Positions 18,924 to 27,789 of a stretch of DNA of 64,000 bases are shown here, piece by piece. Under the pieces are notes generated by a model that searched no databases, was not told the origin of the DNA, and saw only the letters and a list, made by a program, of their open reading frames with translations. Origin of the DNA: JABMOW01 sp964409335 (GTDB taxonomy: Bacteria > Fidelibacterota > Marinisomatia > SCGC-AAA003-L08 > JACNLC01). A program made the position numbers and the translations under genes. How positions within the stretch are numbered: the stretch's first letter is position 1; every line of letters starts with the position of its first letter. The stretch spans positions 1 to 64,000 of the forward strand of contig CAYPCW010000002.1 of assembly GCA_964409335.1 (NCBI GenBank), given 5' to 3'.

Positions 18924-19538
18924 ATGGTCAGACCGAAAAAATCAGATAGAAGAACAGGAACTCTAATTCAAGACCGAATTTTGAAGGAAGCCGAACGCTT
19001 GTTTGCAAAAAAAGGATTTTCATCCACCACCACCCGTGAAATAGCAAATGCCGCCCGTGTAAACAATGCACTTATTCATTATTACTTTAAAGGAAAAAAA
19101 GAACTATATAAAACCATCATTGATCAAAATATTGATCGGGTATTTCAAACCATCCTGAGCAACCTTGAGCATGACCTTTCCGTAGAAAGCGCCATAGATG
19201 TCATTGTGGATTCCTATTATTCATTATTTAATCAAAAACCAACGATTCTTCCCCCAATCGTTGCACGTGAATTGGCAGATGGCGGTCCGTTTATCCGAAC
19301 CATTGTGTCTGAAAAAACGGACATTCTTATTCCGATCTGCGAGCAGGCCATCCAGACCTCCCACATTCAGCAACAGCATCTTATGTCTATCATGTTTGTC
19401 ATTGGAATTATCTTATTTTCCATTTTAAGCCGTCCTATCCAGCTCTCACTCAGAGAAAAACTGGGGTTACCCACTCCTGATCCTGAGGAGGTAAAACAAT
19501 TCATTAAGTTATTTGTCAAACAGGGAATTATTCTATGA
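18924..19538 (+). CDS. TetR-family transcriptional regulator
   Basis: A 204-residue regulator, ATG at 18924. The N-terminal helix-turn-helix is canonical: ILKEAERLFAKKGFSSTTTR, then EIANAARVNNALIHYYFKGKKELY (residues about 20-65). The C-terminal ligand domain has a CerR-like/DUF1956 look (hydrophobic helices, IARELADGG), not recognised further. Its stop overlaps the start of the next gene by four bases (ATGA), so it is co-translated with the RND protein and probably represses this operon, responding to a substrate of the exporter. A spaced inverted repeat lies just upstream. Confidence 0.9.
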   Translation: MVRPKKSDRRTGTLIQDRILKEAERLFAKKGFSSTTTREIANAARVNNALIHYYFKGKKELYKTIIDQNIDRVFQTILSNLEHDLSVESAIDVIVDSYYSLFNQKPTILPPIVARELADGGPFIRTIVSEKTDILIPICEQAIQTSHIQQQHLMSIMFVIGIILFSILSRPIQLSLREKLGLPTPDPEEVKQFIKLFVKQGIIL

Positions 19539-21817
19539 AACGGTGGTTAATCAGCCAATCCGTTGATCATCCGAAACGAACCATTATTCTTTCAATCATC
19601 GTCACCCTGATTTTTGCCAGCGGGTTTCGCTTTTTCAAGATGGAAGACGATATGCTCAAGCTGCTTCCTGAAGACCTTGAATCCAGGATTACCTGGGACG
19701 CAGTTCAGGAAGAATTTGGAAATACGAATCTTATGTTTGTGGCATTTGGCAACAGGGGACACTCTGTGTTTGACCCAGAAGTGCTATCCGATCTCTATAC
19801 GGTCAGTCATGAACTGGAAGGCCTTGTCGAGGTAGACGAAATAATCAGTATTGCCACATTAAACCGGATTGACAGTGAAGAGGGCTTCATGGAGGTGAGC
19901 GATCTCCAACCCCCGGGCGATCTCACCCGGGAAGAAGCTGACGATATCCGCCGGTACCTTATGGAGAATCCGGAAATGATGAAGAGGGTCGTAGGCGATC
20001 ATGGAGACTATCTGAATGTGGTTGTCCGTCCCGTTGTGAATGTGGCATCTGATAAATTCAGAAACAACGTTGTTGAGGTCACCCAACGGATATTGGGGGC
20101 ATATGATATCCACTACGGCGGAGAAATTTATCTCACGGGAACCATGCCTATGCTGATGAGGGAAGATGTATTGAAGCTCATGAAACTCGGACTCGCGCTG
20201 ATGGTATTGATCATGCTGCTGAGTATGAGAAGTGTCCCGGCGGTAGCCATGGTTTTGGCAGTGATCCTGATGTCCATGTTGGCGATGATGGGATTTATGG
20301 GCTGGATGTTACGTCTTACCGGGAACGATATTTTTTACTTCACACTCCTAAACACTTCAATGCCCATCATTTTGCTGACCATCGCCAACTCGGATGGTGT
20401 CCATGTGATGATTAAATTTTTTGGTAAACTGAGAATTTCAGGGGACGTGAAGGAATCGGTTTTCGCTACAATGAATTCTCTGATGCTTCCCATTTTTCTC
20501 ACTAGTCTAACGACCGTAGTGGCATTTTTATCCCTGGCGTTTGCGCCTATCCGGCAAATGCTGGGTTATGGTATCACGATTGGAGCGGGAATCGTCTGGG
20601 CGTGGCTGCTTTCCACCACGTTTTTACCGGCGATGATGATGAAAAAAAAATGGAACCCTGCATCCCGTGCGATTACAAAGCCAAGCCTTCTTGAAATAGT
20701 AACTGGTAAATTCGGATACCTCGTCATCCGCCATCCTAAAAAAGTTTTGTTGGGAGGACTCGTCATTTTGGGAGTGGGTATATGGGGATTGTTCCTGCTC
20801 AGGGTTGAAGTGAATATCATAACCTTTTTCAGACCCGGTACCGAAATACGGGATAGCCTTGAATTTATGGATCTGGAAATGACCGGTACAATGGACCTTG
20901 AATTGCGGCTGGAAGGAGACCTGAAATCACCGCAGAATTTACAGAAAATCGTTAATATACAGGCGTTTCTTGAAACACATCCCGCTGTAAATACGTCCAT
21001 ATCCATTGCCGACGTCATCAAACAGATGCATCGTACCGTGATGGATGACGATCCCGCATTCGATACGATACCGGATTCCCGCGAAAAAGTGAATAATTTG
21101 TTCACATTGTATTCCATGTCCGCTGATCCTGATGATTTCAGTTCATTAATTGACTATGATTATAAAACGGGATTAGTGACGACTCTGATGAGAAATATTT
21201 CTACCAGCGATATTGTCAAATTTGTAAACGAAATCAAATCGTATCTTGCAGAAAATATCGATGATCATATGTCGGTCACGATCACGGGGATGCTGGTGAT
21301 ATTCAATGATCTGGTTCATTTACTGGTTCGCTCCTCATTAATGAGTATATTTTTATCCATTGTCCTCATTGCGATCATTGCTGCAGTTTCTTTTAAAAGG
21401 ATGACTTGGGGACTCCTGGCGGTAATCCCCTTATCGGGTGCAGTGATCATGAACTTCGGATTAATGGGCGTTTTTGGGATTCATCTGAGTCACATTACCG
21501 CAATTCTGTCTTCAATTATCATCGGTGTTGGAGTGGATTTTGCGATACATTATATTAGTCAGTTTAAAAATATGGCACGTCATGGGATTGGAAAAAATGA
21601 GCTGAGTCAACAAGTGGTTCGTGAGGTGGGATATCCCATCGTGCTGGACGCCGCATCCAACATGTCATTTGGCGTACTGTTATTTTCCGTCTTTATTCCC
21701 GTGATGCACATCGGCGGTTTGATGGTGTTTGCCATGGTGTCTACCTCCATTGGCACACTGACCCTGCTTGCAGCAGTGATAGAAATATTTAATGGAAAAT
21801 TAAGCAATGGCAGATGA
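19535..21817 (+). CDS. MMPL/RND-family exporter
   Basis: A 760-residue membrane protein with the 12-helix RND layout of MMPL and hydrophobe exporters: TM1 (about 14-32), a periplasmic loop to about 215, a TM2-6 block (220-370), TM7 near 405-425, a second loop to 590, and TM8-12 to the end. Sterol-sensing-type helices include the SMPIILLTIANSDGVHVM stretch (TM4, with charged Asp) and HLSHITAILSSIIIGVGVD (TM10, with GVGVDFAIHY). It overlaps tetR by four bases and precedes a LolA-like protein and a beta-barrel-like protein. Such sets in other bacteria move lipids, sterols or hydrophobic compounds outwards. The substrate here is unknown. Confidence 0.88.
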   Translation: MKRWLISQSVDHPKRTIILSIIVTLIFASGFRFFKMEDDMLKLLPEDLESRITWDAVQEEFGNTNLMFVAFGNRGHSVFDPEVLSDLYTVSHELEGLVEVDEIISIATLNRIDSEEGFMEVSDLQPPGDLTREEADDIRRYLMENPEMMKRVVGDHGDYLNVVVRPVVNVASDKFRNNVVEVTQRILGAYDIHYGGEIYLTGTMPMLMREDVLKLMKLGLALMVLIMLLSMRSVPAVAMVLAVILMSMLAMMGFMGWMLRLTGNDIFYFTLLNTSMPIILLTIANSDGVHVMIKFFGKLRISGDVKESVFATMNSLMLPIFLTSLTTVVAFLSLAFAPIRQMLGYGITIGAGIVWAWLLSTTFLPAMMMKKKWNPASRAITKPSLLEIVTGKFGYLVIRHPKKVLLGGLVILGVGIWGLFLLRVEVNIITFFRPGTEIRDSLEFMDLEMTGTMDLELRLEGDLKSPQNLQKIVNIQAFLETHPAVNTSISIADVIKQMHRTVMDDDPAFDTIPDSREKVNNLFTLYSMSADPDDFSSLIDYDYKTGLVTTLMRNISTSDIVKFVNEIKSYLAENIDDHMSVTITGMLVIFNDLVHLLVRSSLMSIFLSIVLIAIIAAVSFKRMTWGLLAVIPLSGAVIMNFGLMGVFGIHLSHITAILSSIIIGVGVDFAIHYISQFKNMARHGIGKNELSQQVVREVGYPIVLDAASNMSFGVLLFSVFIPVMHIGGLMVFAMVSTSIGTLTLLAAVIEIFNGKLSNGR

Positions 21818-21871
21818 TGTTACACAATTATCTCTTCTATAAATAGAAATATCATTTTGAAAGGAAATCTA

Positions 21872-22657
21872 ATGAAAATTCATCCATTTTTAAAATACGT
21901 CGATCTCACCATTATTAGTGTGATCCTGGCAGCCACATCCCCTGCATTTGGGCAGACCGGATATGATGTCGCCAAATCTGTGGATGAACGACCCGAGCCT
22001 GCGGATATGAAGACAGATCTGACCATGATCCTCACCAATTCGAAAGGTCAAACCCGTACATCCACACTGAGACTGATAAATGTTGATGGGGGTAAAAAGC
22101 AAATGCTGTGGTTTCTGTCACCGGCGGACGACAAAGGGGTTTCGTTCCTGAAAATTGAACATGACGATCAGGATGACGAACTTCGGTTATGGCTGCCGGC
22201 GTTTAAAAAAGTGAGACGGATATCCTCAAACAAAAAATCCGAGGCATTTATGGGATCGGATCTGAGTTATGAAGATATGACCAACCGTGAACTGAACGAG
22301 AACAATTATGAACTGCTCAAAGAGGATGAGGTTGTTTTAAACATCCCGTGTTTTGTGATCCAAACAGTCCCGAAACCCATTGCAGAATCGGAATACAGCC
22401 GGCATGTCACCTGGATTGCAATGGATGGTCGCTATCCGGTAAATGAAGAATCCTATGACCACGCCGGGAAATTATTAAAAAGCAAAACATTTATCTTTAA
22501 AAAACAAAATGACTATTGGATACCGACAGAGATCTACGTGGAAAACATCCAGAAAACCCATAATACGCGGCTCAATTTTAAGAATATTCATATAGATACC
22601 GGCGTTGATGATGATCTTTTTCAGGAAAAGAACCTGAAGCGGCTCCCGATTGAATAA
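21872..22657 (+). CDS. LolA-like outer-membrane lipoprotein-sorting protein
   Basis: A 261-residue protein. The ATG at 21872 has GAAAGGAAA upstream; an upstream TTG in the same frame lacks a ribosome site. A signal peptide runs to about ATSPAFGQ. The mature part resembles the LolA-like (DUF1329/PF17131-type) beta fold that follows MMPL transporters: DMKTDLTMILTNSKGQTR, then FLSPADDKGVSFL, DELRLWLPAFKKVRRIS and FMGSDLSYEDM. This GSDLSYEDM motif is typical of these proteins. It lies 54 bases after the exporter and overlaps the leader of the next gene. It probably carries a hydrophobic cargo across the periplasm. Confidence 0.85.
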   Translation: MKIHPFLKYVDLTIISVILAATSPAFGQTGYDVAKSVDERPEPADMKTDLTMILTNSKGQTRTSTLRLINVDGGKKQMLWFLSPADDKGVSFLKIEHDDQDDELRLWLPAFKKVRRISSNKKSEAFMGSDLSYEDMTNRELNENNYELLKEDEVVLNIPCFVIQTVPKPIAESEYSRHVTWIAMDGRYPVNEESYDHAGKLLKSKTFIFKKQNDYWIPTEIYVENIQKTHNTRLNFKNIHIDTGVDDDLFQEKNLKRLPIE

Positions 22658-22667
22658 TGAGCGCGGA

Positions 22668-23894
22668 ATGAAACGATTTTTTATCCTCCTGGCAGTCGGT
22701 ATGGAAATCCTGTATGCACAATGGAATTACGCCGGATACATTCATCCTTCAGAAATGATCAGTACTTTAACGGGAAAAGAAATCGCATTACCGTTCAGAT
22801 TGAGTGAGTTCAAATTTTCATACACAAAAGGAGATTTTGATTTAAAGATCAGCACAGCCATTGAAACCCGCTGGTCATCGGGTAAAACCGAGGCGGATCT
22901 GCGGGAAATGTATGTAATCTGGTATCCGTCATTTGGTGAAGTGTCGGTGGGGAAACAGATTCTGGCGTGGGGGGCCGTAGATGGAAACAATCCCACAGAT
23001 AACCTGAATGCGTACAATTATTATTATATGTTTTTGGCAGGTACAGATCGAAAGATCGGGTCATTATCCATAGCTGTGAATTACTATGCAGGTGACTGGA
23101 AACTGACTGGTGTTGTCATCGGAGAACATCGTCCCAACAAACTTCCGTTTAACGAACCGGACTTCCCCCTGGAATTACCTCCTGAACCGTCTCATTTTTT
23201 ACCGGTTGGAGATCCGTTGGAGTATGGATTAAAGGCACAGATAACGGCGGGAGAAAGTGATATTTCATTTTCATGGTTTAAAGGACATGACCGAAGTTTT
23301 GCTCTCGCCGATCCGGAAAAGTTTACCGTCGGTTTCCGAAAAACCGATATTCTGGGTGTAGACATTGTAAGATTTTTGGGGGATGTGACCCTTAGGGGAG
23401 AATCGGCGTATTTTCTCACAGGAACGGATTTCAATTCCCCATTTCAGGTTAAAGCGGAATACGGACAATATGCGCTTCAAATGGAGTACACCACATTATC
23501 GGATATCACGCTTAACGCACAACTGATCGGCAATCAATATTTTTGGTTTTCAGGATTAACCCTTGATCCGGCATTGGGTCCCGTACCCGTGACGAAGCAC
23601 AATTTTCAGATGGGGACGGGAACGCCCTTTGCTGTGATTTCCGACAGCGGATTATTAACTTCCGCCTCCGGGCAATTGTTGGATAACCGGCTGGAATTGA
23701 AAGGGCTTCTGTACAAAAACCTGAAAGATGCCGGCACCATGCTGGGGGGGGAAATCAATTATTCTCCCGTTGAAAATTGGACAATTCACCTTGCACTCAA
23801 TCAGTTCATCGGGGATTCATCCGATCCCAGGAATGTGTTTACCACCTTAGAAGCATTTTCGCATATTCGGGCAGGCGTTGAATTTAATTATTAG
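22668..23894 (+). CDS. Outer-membrane beta-barrel-like protein of the MMPL operon
   Basis: A 408-residue protein. The ATG at 22668 follows GCGCGGA; an upstream TTG adds six residues that overlap the previous stop. The signal ends near LYAQW. The body has alternating hydrophobic/aromatic strands typical of an outer-membrane barrel (ISTAIETRWSSG, DLREMYVIWYPSFGEVSVGK, QILAWGAVDGNNPTDNLNAY). QxLAWGxxDGxNPxDxL matches the conserved start of DUF1302-like barrels found with MMPL exporters. The C-terminus ends in aromatic Phe-Asn-Tyr. It probably forms the outer-membrane exit for the exporter's cargo. Confidence 0.78.
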   Translation: MKRFFILLAVGMEILYAQWNYAGYIHPSEMISTLTGKEIALPFRLSEFKFSYTKGDFDLKISTAIETRWSSGKTEADLREMYVIWYPSFGEVSVGKQILAWGAVDGNNPTDNLNAYNYYYMFLAGTDRKIGSLSIAVNYYAGDWKLTGVVIGEHRPNKLPFNEPDFPLELPPEPSHFLPVGDPLEYGLKAQITAGESDISFSWFKGHDRSFALADPEKFTVGFRKTDILGVDIVRFLGDVTLRGESAYFLTGTDFNSPFQVKAEYGQYALQMEYTTLSDITLNAQLIGNQYFWFSGLTLDPALGPVPVTKHNFQMGTGTPFAVISDSGLLTSASGQLLDNRLELKGLLYKNLKDAGTMLGGEINYSPVENWTIHLALNQFIGDSSDPRNVFTTLEAFSHIRAGVEFNY

Positions 23895-23928
23895 GGAAGG
23901 TGTCGCCCCTCCGGAGCTTTTTGTGATT

Positions 23929-23960
23929 GCCATCTAATCTTCTCCGGATGGCTCATTTTT
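23929..23960 (+). terminator. Hairpin after the TetR-MMPL operon
   Basis: GCCATC (23929-23934) pairs with GATGGC (23947-23952) around a 12-base loop and is followed by TCATTTTT. It lies between convergent genes and could end plus-strand transcription. The stem is short, so the call is modest. Confidence 0.4.
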
Positions 23961-25032
23961 CATTCTCTGGAATCTCCCAAATACCCACTGCATCATTCAT
24001 AAGTGAACCCAGGTACAGATAATTTTCATACTGGAATACGTTGGTGATAGCACATAGTGTTTTACCAGATGTGTCGTGATAACTGTCCACAATCTGCCCA
24101 CCCAGGTCTATTCGAATGATCAGTCCGTACCGCGTGGGACGGGGTCTCAGAATCTCAGGAAGGTACATCAGGATTCTTTTGATCCAGGGTCGTGGATGAA
24201 AAATAACATCCACCATTTTTTTTCTTGGTGAGGCCATCGAGACCCAGTACATGCCGGATGTGCTTCTATCCAACCCGTCCGGGAATCCGGGAAGATTATC
24301 CATGAAAATTTCGCTTTCGCCCCGTTTATATCCATTCAGCCAGACTTTCCGTATTCGATACGCACTGGTTTCATTGACCAACAGGAAGGACTCATCCGGT
24401 GACAACTGGATGCCATTGGCAAAATAAAGTCCGTCAATCACTTTTTTCAGTTCTCCGGTTTCAAGGTGGTATTCCCAGACACTGCCGAGTGGTTGATGCA
24501 ACAGGATATCAAAATAAAAACTTTCCAGACCTTCAAGGCTGCTGGCGTCGGTGAAATAGACTACATCATCAGACGAAATCGTCAGGTCGTCTATCAGATG
24601 AAACTGCCCTCCGTTGTTTACCAGAATTTTCATGTCTCCATCCGGTGAAAAAGAAATCAATCCCAAATTGGTATGGCAGACAATCAGGTTTTCCTGGGAA
24701 TCCATCGCCAAACCCAGCGGGCGGCCTGTAGACCGAAAAAACGGGGTTAGTATTCCACTGGTGGTAAATTTGAATATGGTACCGTCGGAATTGGATATAA
24801 ACAGATTCCCCTGCGAATCCCGGATGACATCTTCCGGACCGGAGACTTCACCATCCAGGAGGCGAATCGCAGACGTCAGCATATCATTGGGTGCGAGCCG
24901 GTCATTCATTTCTGGTGCGGGTGCCGGGGTAAACGGCATTGGTCTCATGTGGGGAACATGGCGATAGTTCACGGCGACATAAACAATGATCCCCAGTAGG
25001 ACTAAAACAAATATCCGAATAAATAATTTCAT
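23953..25032 (-). CDS. SMP-30/strictosidine synthase-like beta-propeller protein
   Basis: A 359-residue protein, ATG at 25032. An N-terminal membrane anchor (about 4-22) is followed by a six-bladed propeller: GPEDVIRDSQGNLFISNSDG, GRPLGLAMDSQENLIVCHTN, DDLTISSDDVVYFTDASS, FANGIQLSPDESFLLVNET. This order (GPE, GLAxD, VYFTDAS, NGxxLSPD) is the SMP-30/gluconolactonase and strictosidine-synthase-like family (APMAP type). It includes lactone hydrolases and esterases; the substrate cannot be read here. It should sit on the periplasmic face of the inner membrane. No obvious operon partner: the next gene upstream is 85 bases away. Confidence 0.85.
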   Translation of the reverse strand: MKLFIRIFVLVLLGIIVYVAVNYRHVPHMRPMPFTPAPAPEMNDRLAPNDMLTSAIRLLDGEVSGPEDVIRDSQGNLFISNSDGTIFKFTTSGILTPFFRSTGRPLGLAMDSQENLIVCHTNLGLISFSPDGDMKILVNNGGQFHLIDDLTISSDDVVYFTDASSLEGLESFYFDILLHQPLGSVWEYHLETGELKKVIDGLYFANGIQLSPDESFLLVNETSAYRIRKVWLNGYKRGESEIFMDNLPGFPDGLDRSTSGMYWVSMASPRKKMVDVIFHPRPWIKRILMYLPEILRPRPTRYGLIIRIDLGGQIVDSYHDTSGKTLCAITNVFQYENYLYLGSLMNDAVGIWEIPENEK

Positions 25033-25117
25033 AATTTCCCCTTTTTTGTGGTTGCAGTGCCGACCCTCAGGCTCTGCAGGTTTCTGTTAAAATTTCAGAC
25101 ACGTGTGTGGGGTCAAT

Positions 25118-25567
25118 TTAAACGTCTTCATTATGTTTTTTACAGTAATAATGAATATCATCATGAGGGATGTACCCCATCTTCTGAAAAAACGCCACAG
25201 AGGCATTGTTACCTTCATCAATCAGGCAGGCGATGATACGGATATTTTTTTGTTCGAGGGCAGATTCTACTGTCATCAGCAAACGCTGTGCAATGCCCGT
25301 ATGCTGCTCATCAGGATGGACTGCCAACCGGTTGATCCACCCCTTTCTGCCGTCATGGGTACCGAAGATGACACCAATGATCCGGTGATTCCGTTCTGCC
25401 ACAAAAAATGAAGCTGTATCCCTATCTATTTCTCGTCTGACCACACTTTCAGAGTCTCTGCCCCCGGGTTTATAAGGTAACTCTGCATCCTCCCACAAGG
25501 TCCGAACTGCGGGATAATCTTCGATGACAAATGGCCGGATCTTCACCGGATGCGCAGGGACTGTCAT
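25118..25567 (-). CDS. GNAT-family N-acetyltransferase
   Basis: A 149-residue cytosolic acetyltransferase. The GNAT core is visible: FVAERNHRIIGVIFG (strand 4), INRLAVHPDEQHTGIAQRLL (motif A with the acetyl-CoA loop, Q/R-x-x-G-x-A variant) and VAFFQKMGY (motif B). It overlaps the previous gene by four bases (ATGA), so the two are translated together. The substrate is unknown; small-molecule or protein N-terminal acetylation are both possible. Confidence 0.88.
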   Translation of the reverse strand: MTVPAHPVKIRPFVIEDYPAVRTLWEDAELPYKPGGRDSESVVRREIDRDTASFFVAERNHRIIGVIFGTHDGRKGWINRLAVHPDEQHTGIAQRLLMTVESALEQKNIRIIACLIDEGNNASVAFFQKMGYIPHDDIHYYCKKHNEDV

Positions 25568-26400
25568 TCAATAGGTATAAATTTATCCGGATTCGAGATG
25601 ATTTCTTTAAATATTCCTAACCCCCGAAGGCAGTAAAAACCATCGGCAATTCTCTCATCAAATGAAAATTTTAAGGAGATTGTGGATACCGCCTGAATCT
25701 CACCCTGAGCATCCACGATAACCTCTTTCTGCTGCTTACCGATGGTTAAAAAAATAGGGATATTTCCATATTCGTACAAATGATGGTAAGCTGAGTCCAG
25801 GCTGATACTCCCCAGATTAGCAATCATAATACTGGCAAACATGGGATCGTCTTCGATAAAGAAACCGGGCAGCAGTCCAAAATGGTCCAGCACCATTAAC
25901 AATTTTGCCATCGGTCCGATGATCATGGAAGGGAGTTTAAATATCAGGGACAATTCCTTATCGGTGTGGGAAAGTTTGTCACTTTTTTCTTCGGAGATGG
26001 TATCGGTCAATTTTTTCACCAGCGTTTTGAAATCCCACATGGGGTCGATTTTCCGTTTAATGGCAATAACGGATCCGGTATCATCCATTTTTTTCTTTGC
26101 GCTAAAGGATGCCCAGATGCCATGTCGTTGATAAATACGGTGTCCTGCAACAAAGCGGTTTAATCGTGGACGGTCATTTAATATTTGGCCGGTGACCCAC
26201 AGAACCAGGTGAAGAATTGTTGCCTTTTCGCCTGTTTTCTCCCGAAACCGGTGCAAAAAATCCCGGACTTTCCCCACCGGGATTTTTTGTTCGTAGAATA
26301 CAACGGATTCGTTCCTGCCCTTCATGATGTACGGCATGATCCTGCGTGTCAGGGATAGGTTTTTTACGTAGGTTCCGTCGGGTCGGTATTGAAACGGCAT
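25564..26400 (-). CDS. Stand-alone E2-like acyltransferase-fold protein
   Basis: A 278-residue protein resembling the catalytic domain of 2-oxoacid dehydrogenase E2/chloramphenicol acetyltransferase-fold proteins, without lipoyl or E1-binding domains. The final motif reads SFDERIADGF, where E2 enzymes have D-H-R-x-x-D-G, so the catalytic His is replaced by Glu. Other features fit the fold: ASIMIANLGSISLDSAYHHL and IPIFLTIGK. It may be catalytically inactive or use another mechanism. It is translationally coupled to a GNAT gene and lies 11 bases from dapF, which suggests one operon. No specific substrate can be named. Confidence 0.75.
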   Translation of the reverse strand: MPFQYRPDGTYVKNLSLTRRIMPYIMKGRNESVVFYEQKIPVGKVRDFLHRFREKTGEKATILHLVLWVTGQILNDRPRLNRFVAGHRIYQRHGIWASFSAKKKMDDTGSVIAIKRKIDPMWDFKTLVKKLTDTISEEKSDKLSHTDKELSLIFKLPSMIIGPMAKLLMVLDHFGLLPGFFIEDDPMFASIMIANLGSISLDSAYHHLYEYGNIPIFLTIGKQQKEVIVDAQGEIQAVSTISLKFSFDERIADGFYCLRGLGIFKEIISNPDKFIPIE

Positions 26401-26410
26401 ATGGATTCCT

Positions 26411-27229
26411 TTAAATGATCGGATCGTGCAGGTTATCGGGGTTGATCCTGGCAGAATAGAGGATGACTGCCGGACCGCTCAACCAAACATTTTTCCATTC
26501 CGGATCAAATTCCAGCAGCAGCTTTCCTCCGGGGACGACAATTTGGAGGGGACTTTTCAATGCCTGTGACTTTGCCGCATGGTACGCTGCTGCTACGGAT
26601 CCGGAACCACATGACAGCATGACATTCTCAACTCCCTTTTCATAAGTGATCACTTTAATTGCATGGGGGTCAATCCGTTCAAAAAAGTTCACGTTGATTC
26701 CGCGGGGAGCAAATTCGGCGGCATATCGAATACCGGGTGCAAATTCTGCGGCTTGTTTCATGGTAAATCGTTGCACTTCTGTGGCAAAATGGGTTGCGCC
26801 GGAATCCACATGGCGGCCTGAAAATCCTTCTACGGTGATCAGATCGCTTTTGTACACAGGGGGAGTCATTTTCAAACGGATTTGGTTATCGTCCGACATA
26901 TCCAATTCATGGGACCCATCGCCAGCTAAAAAATATAGATGGTTATCGACGACCGTACCCCTATTTTTAATAAATACTCCGGCACATCGTGCGCCGTTGG
27001 CACACATAGTCTCCCAGGTACCGTCGGAATTGTAATAGTCCATTTTAAAATCGAAGTCCGGCGCTTTTGAAAGCACCAATACCGCATCGGCGCCTACCCC
27101 CGTCCTCCTTTGGCAAATCCGCGAAATGAAGGATTTTTCCCGAATGATATCCGGCGATTCCGCTGCATCAAAGATAATGAAGTCGTTTCCGGTACCGTGA
27201 GCTTTGGTGAATTTTATGCCGGTATTCAT
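26411..27229 (-). CDS. dapF: Diaminopimelate epimerase
   Basis: A 272-residue enzyme that interconverts LL- and meso-diaminopimelate for lysine and peptidoglycan synthesis. The family's start is clear (KAHGTGNDFIIFD). Both catalytic Cys are present: Cys76 in MCANGARC and the second in SCGSGSVAAAYHA. The YYNSDGTWETM stretch matches the substrate pocket. It is in the cytosol. The gene lies upstream of the E2-like/GNAT pair on the same strand, 11 bases apart. Confidence 0.95.
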   Translation of the reverse strand: MNTGIKFTKAHGTGNDFIIFDAAESPDIIREKSFISRICQRRTGVGADAVLVLSKAPDFDFKMDYYNSDGTWETMCANGARCAGVFIKNRGTVVDNHLYFLAGDGSHELDMSDDNQIRLKMTPPVYKSDLITVEGFSGRHVDSGATHFATEVQRFTMKQAAEFAPGIRYAAEFAPRGINVNFFERIDPHAIKVITYEKGVENVMLSCGSGSVAAAYHAAKSQALKSPLQIVVPGGKLLLEFDPEWKNVWLSGPAVILYSARINPDNLHDPII

Positions 27230-27268
27230 CGGAGTTCTTTGACCGGTTGTTGCAAATTGCCTCGGAAC

Positions 27269-27682
27269 TTACATTTGGACATAGTCAAAAAGGTCAGTCC
27301 CTAAATAGTAGGTAACAATTAATAAAATCAGGGCTGTCACCCTGAGGAATATGATAAAACCAAAAGCCGAACGTCCTGTTTTGCAAGCTTTTTTCAGTTT
27401 TGCATTTGACCAGTGGATCAGAAGAATGGATAAGATCGCAAAAGTCAGTTTGTAATGAAAATTTGGAAACTTCATCCAAAATGGCTGGGTGATGATCATC
27501 CACAAACCCAGCAGGGGAGTCAGACCGGAAAAGATCATCTCGGTGATGAAAACTATTTTCGCCGTCAGGTTCGTGAGTACCTGGGACTTCTTTTTTAAAG
27601 CGAGGATAAAAAGCGTCATTGAAATCGACGACAGCAGGAATATACTGGCGAACCACAAATGGACAGTAGCGACTATGGACAT
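27269..27682 (-). CDS. Four-helix membrane protein, function unknown
   Basis: A 137-residue protein. The ATG at 27682 is preceded by GGAG; a further upstream start lacks support. Four hydrophobic helices lie at about 5-25, 40-62, 73-92 and 110-132. His in the first helix (VHLW) and the DUF2269/CopD-like spacing suggest a small heme- or ion-related membrane family, but the match is not convincing. It follows dapF by about 40 bases in the upstream direction. No function is assigned. Confidence 0.6.
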   Translation of the reverse strand: MSIVATVHLWFASIFLLSSISMTLFILALKKKSQVLTNLTAKIVFITEMIFSGLTPLLGLWMIITQPFWMKFPNFHYKLTFAILSILLIHWSNAKLKKACKTGRSAFGFIIFLRVTALILLIVTYYLGTDLFDYVQM

Positions 27683-27789
27683 ATTTTCTCCAATCAATTA
27701 ATATAAATTACATAATTCGGTGTGTCAGACCCAAAATGATCTGTTTATTTCCAATTCGGGATAAAAATACAGGTAAAAAAATTTTCACT

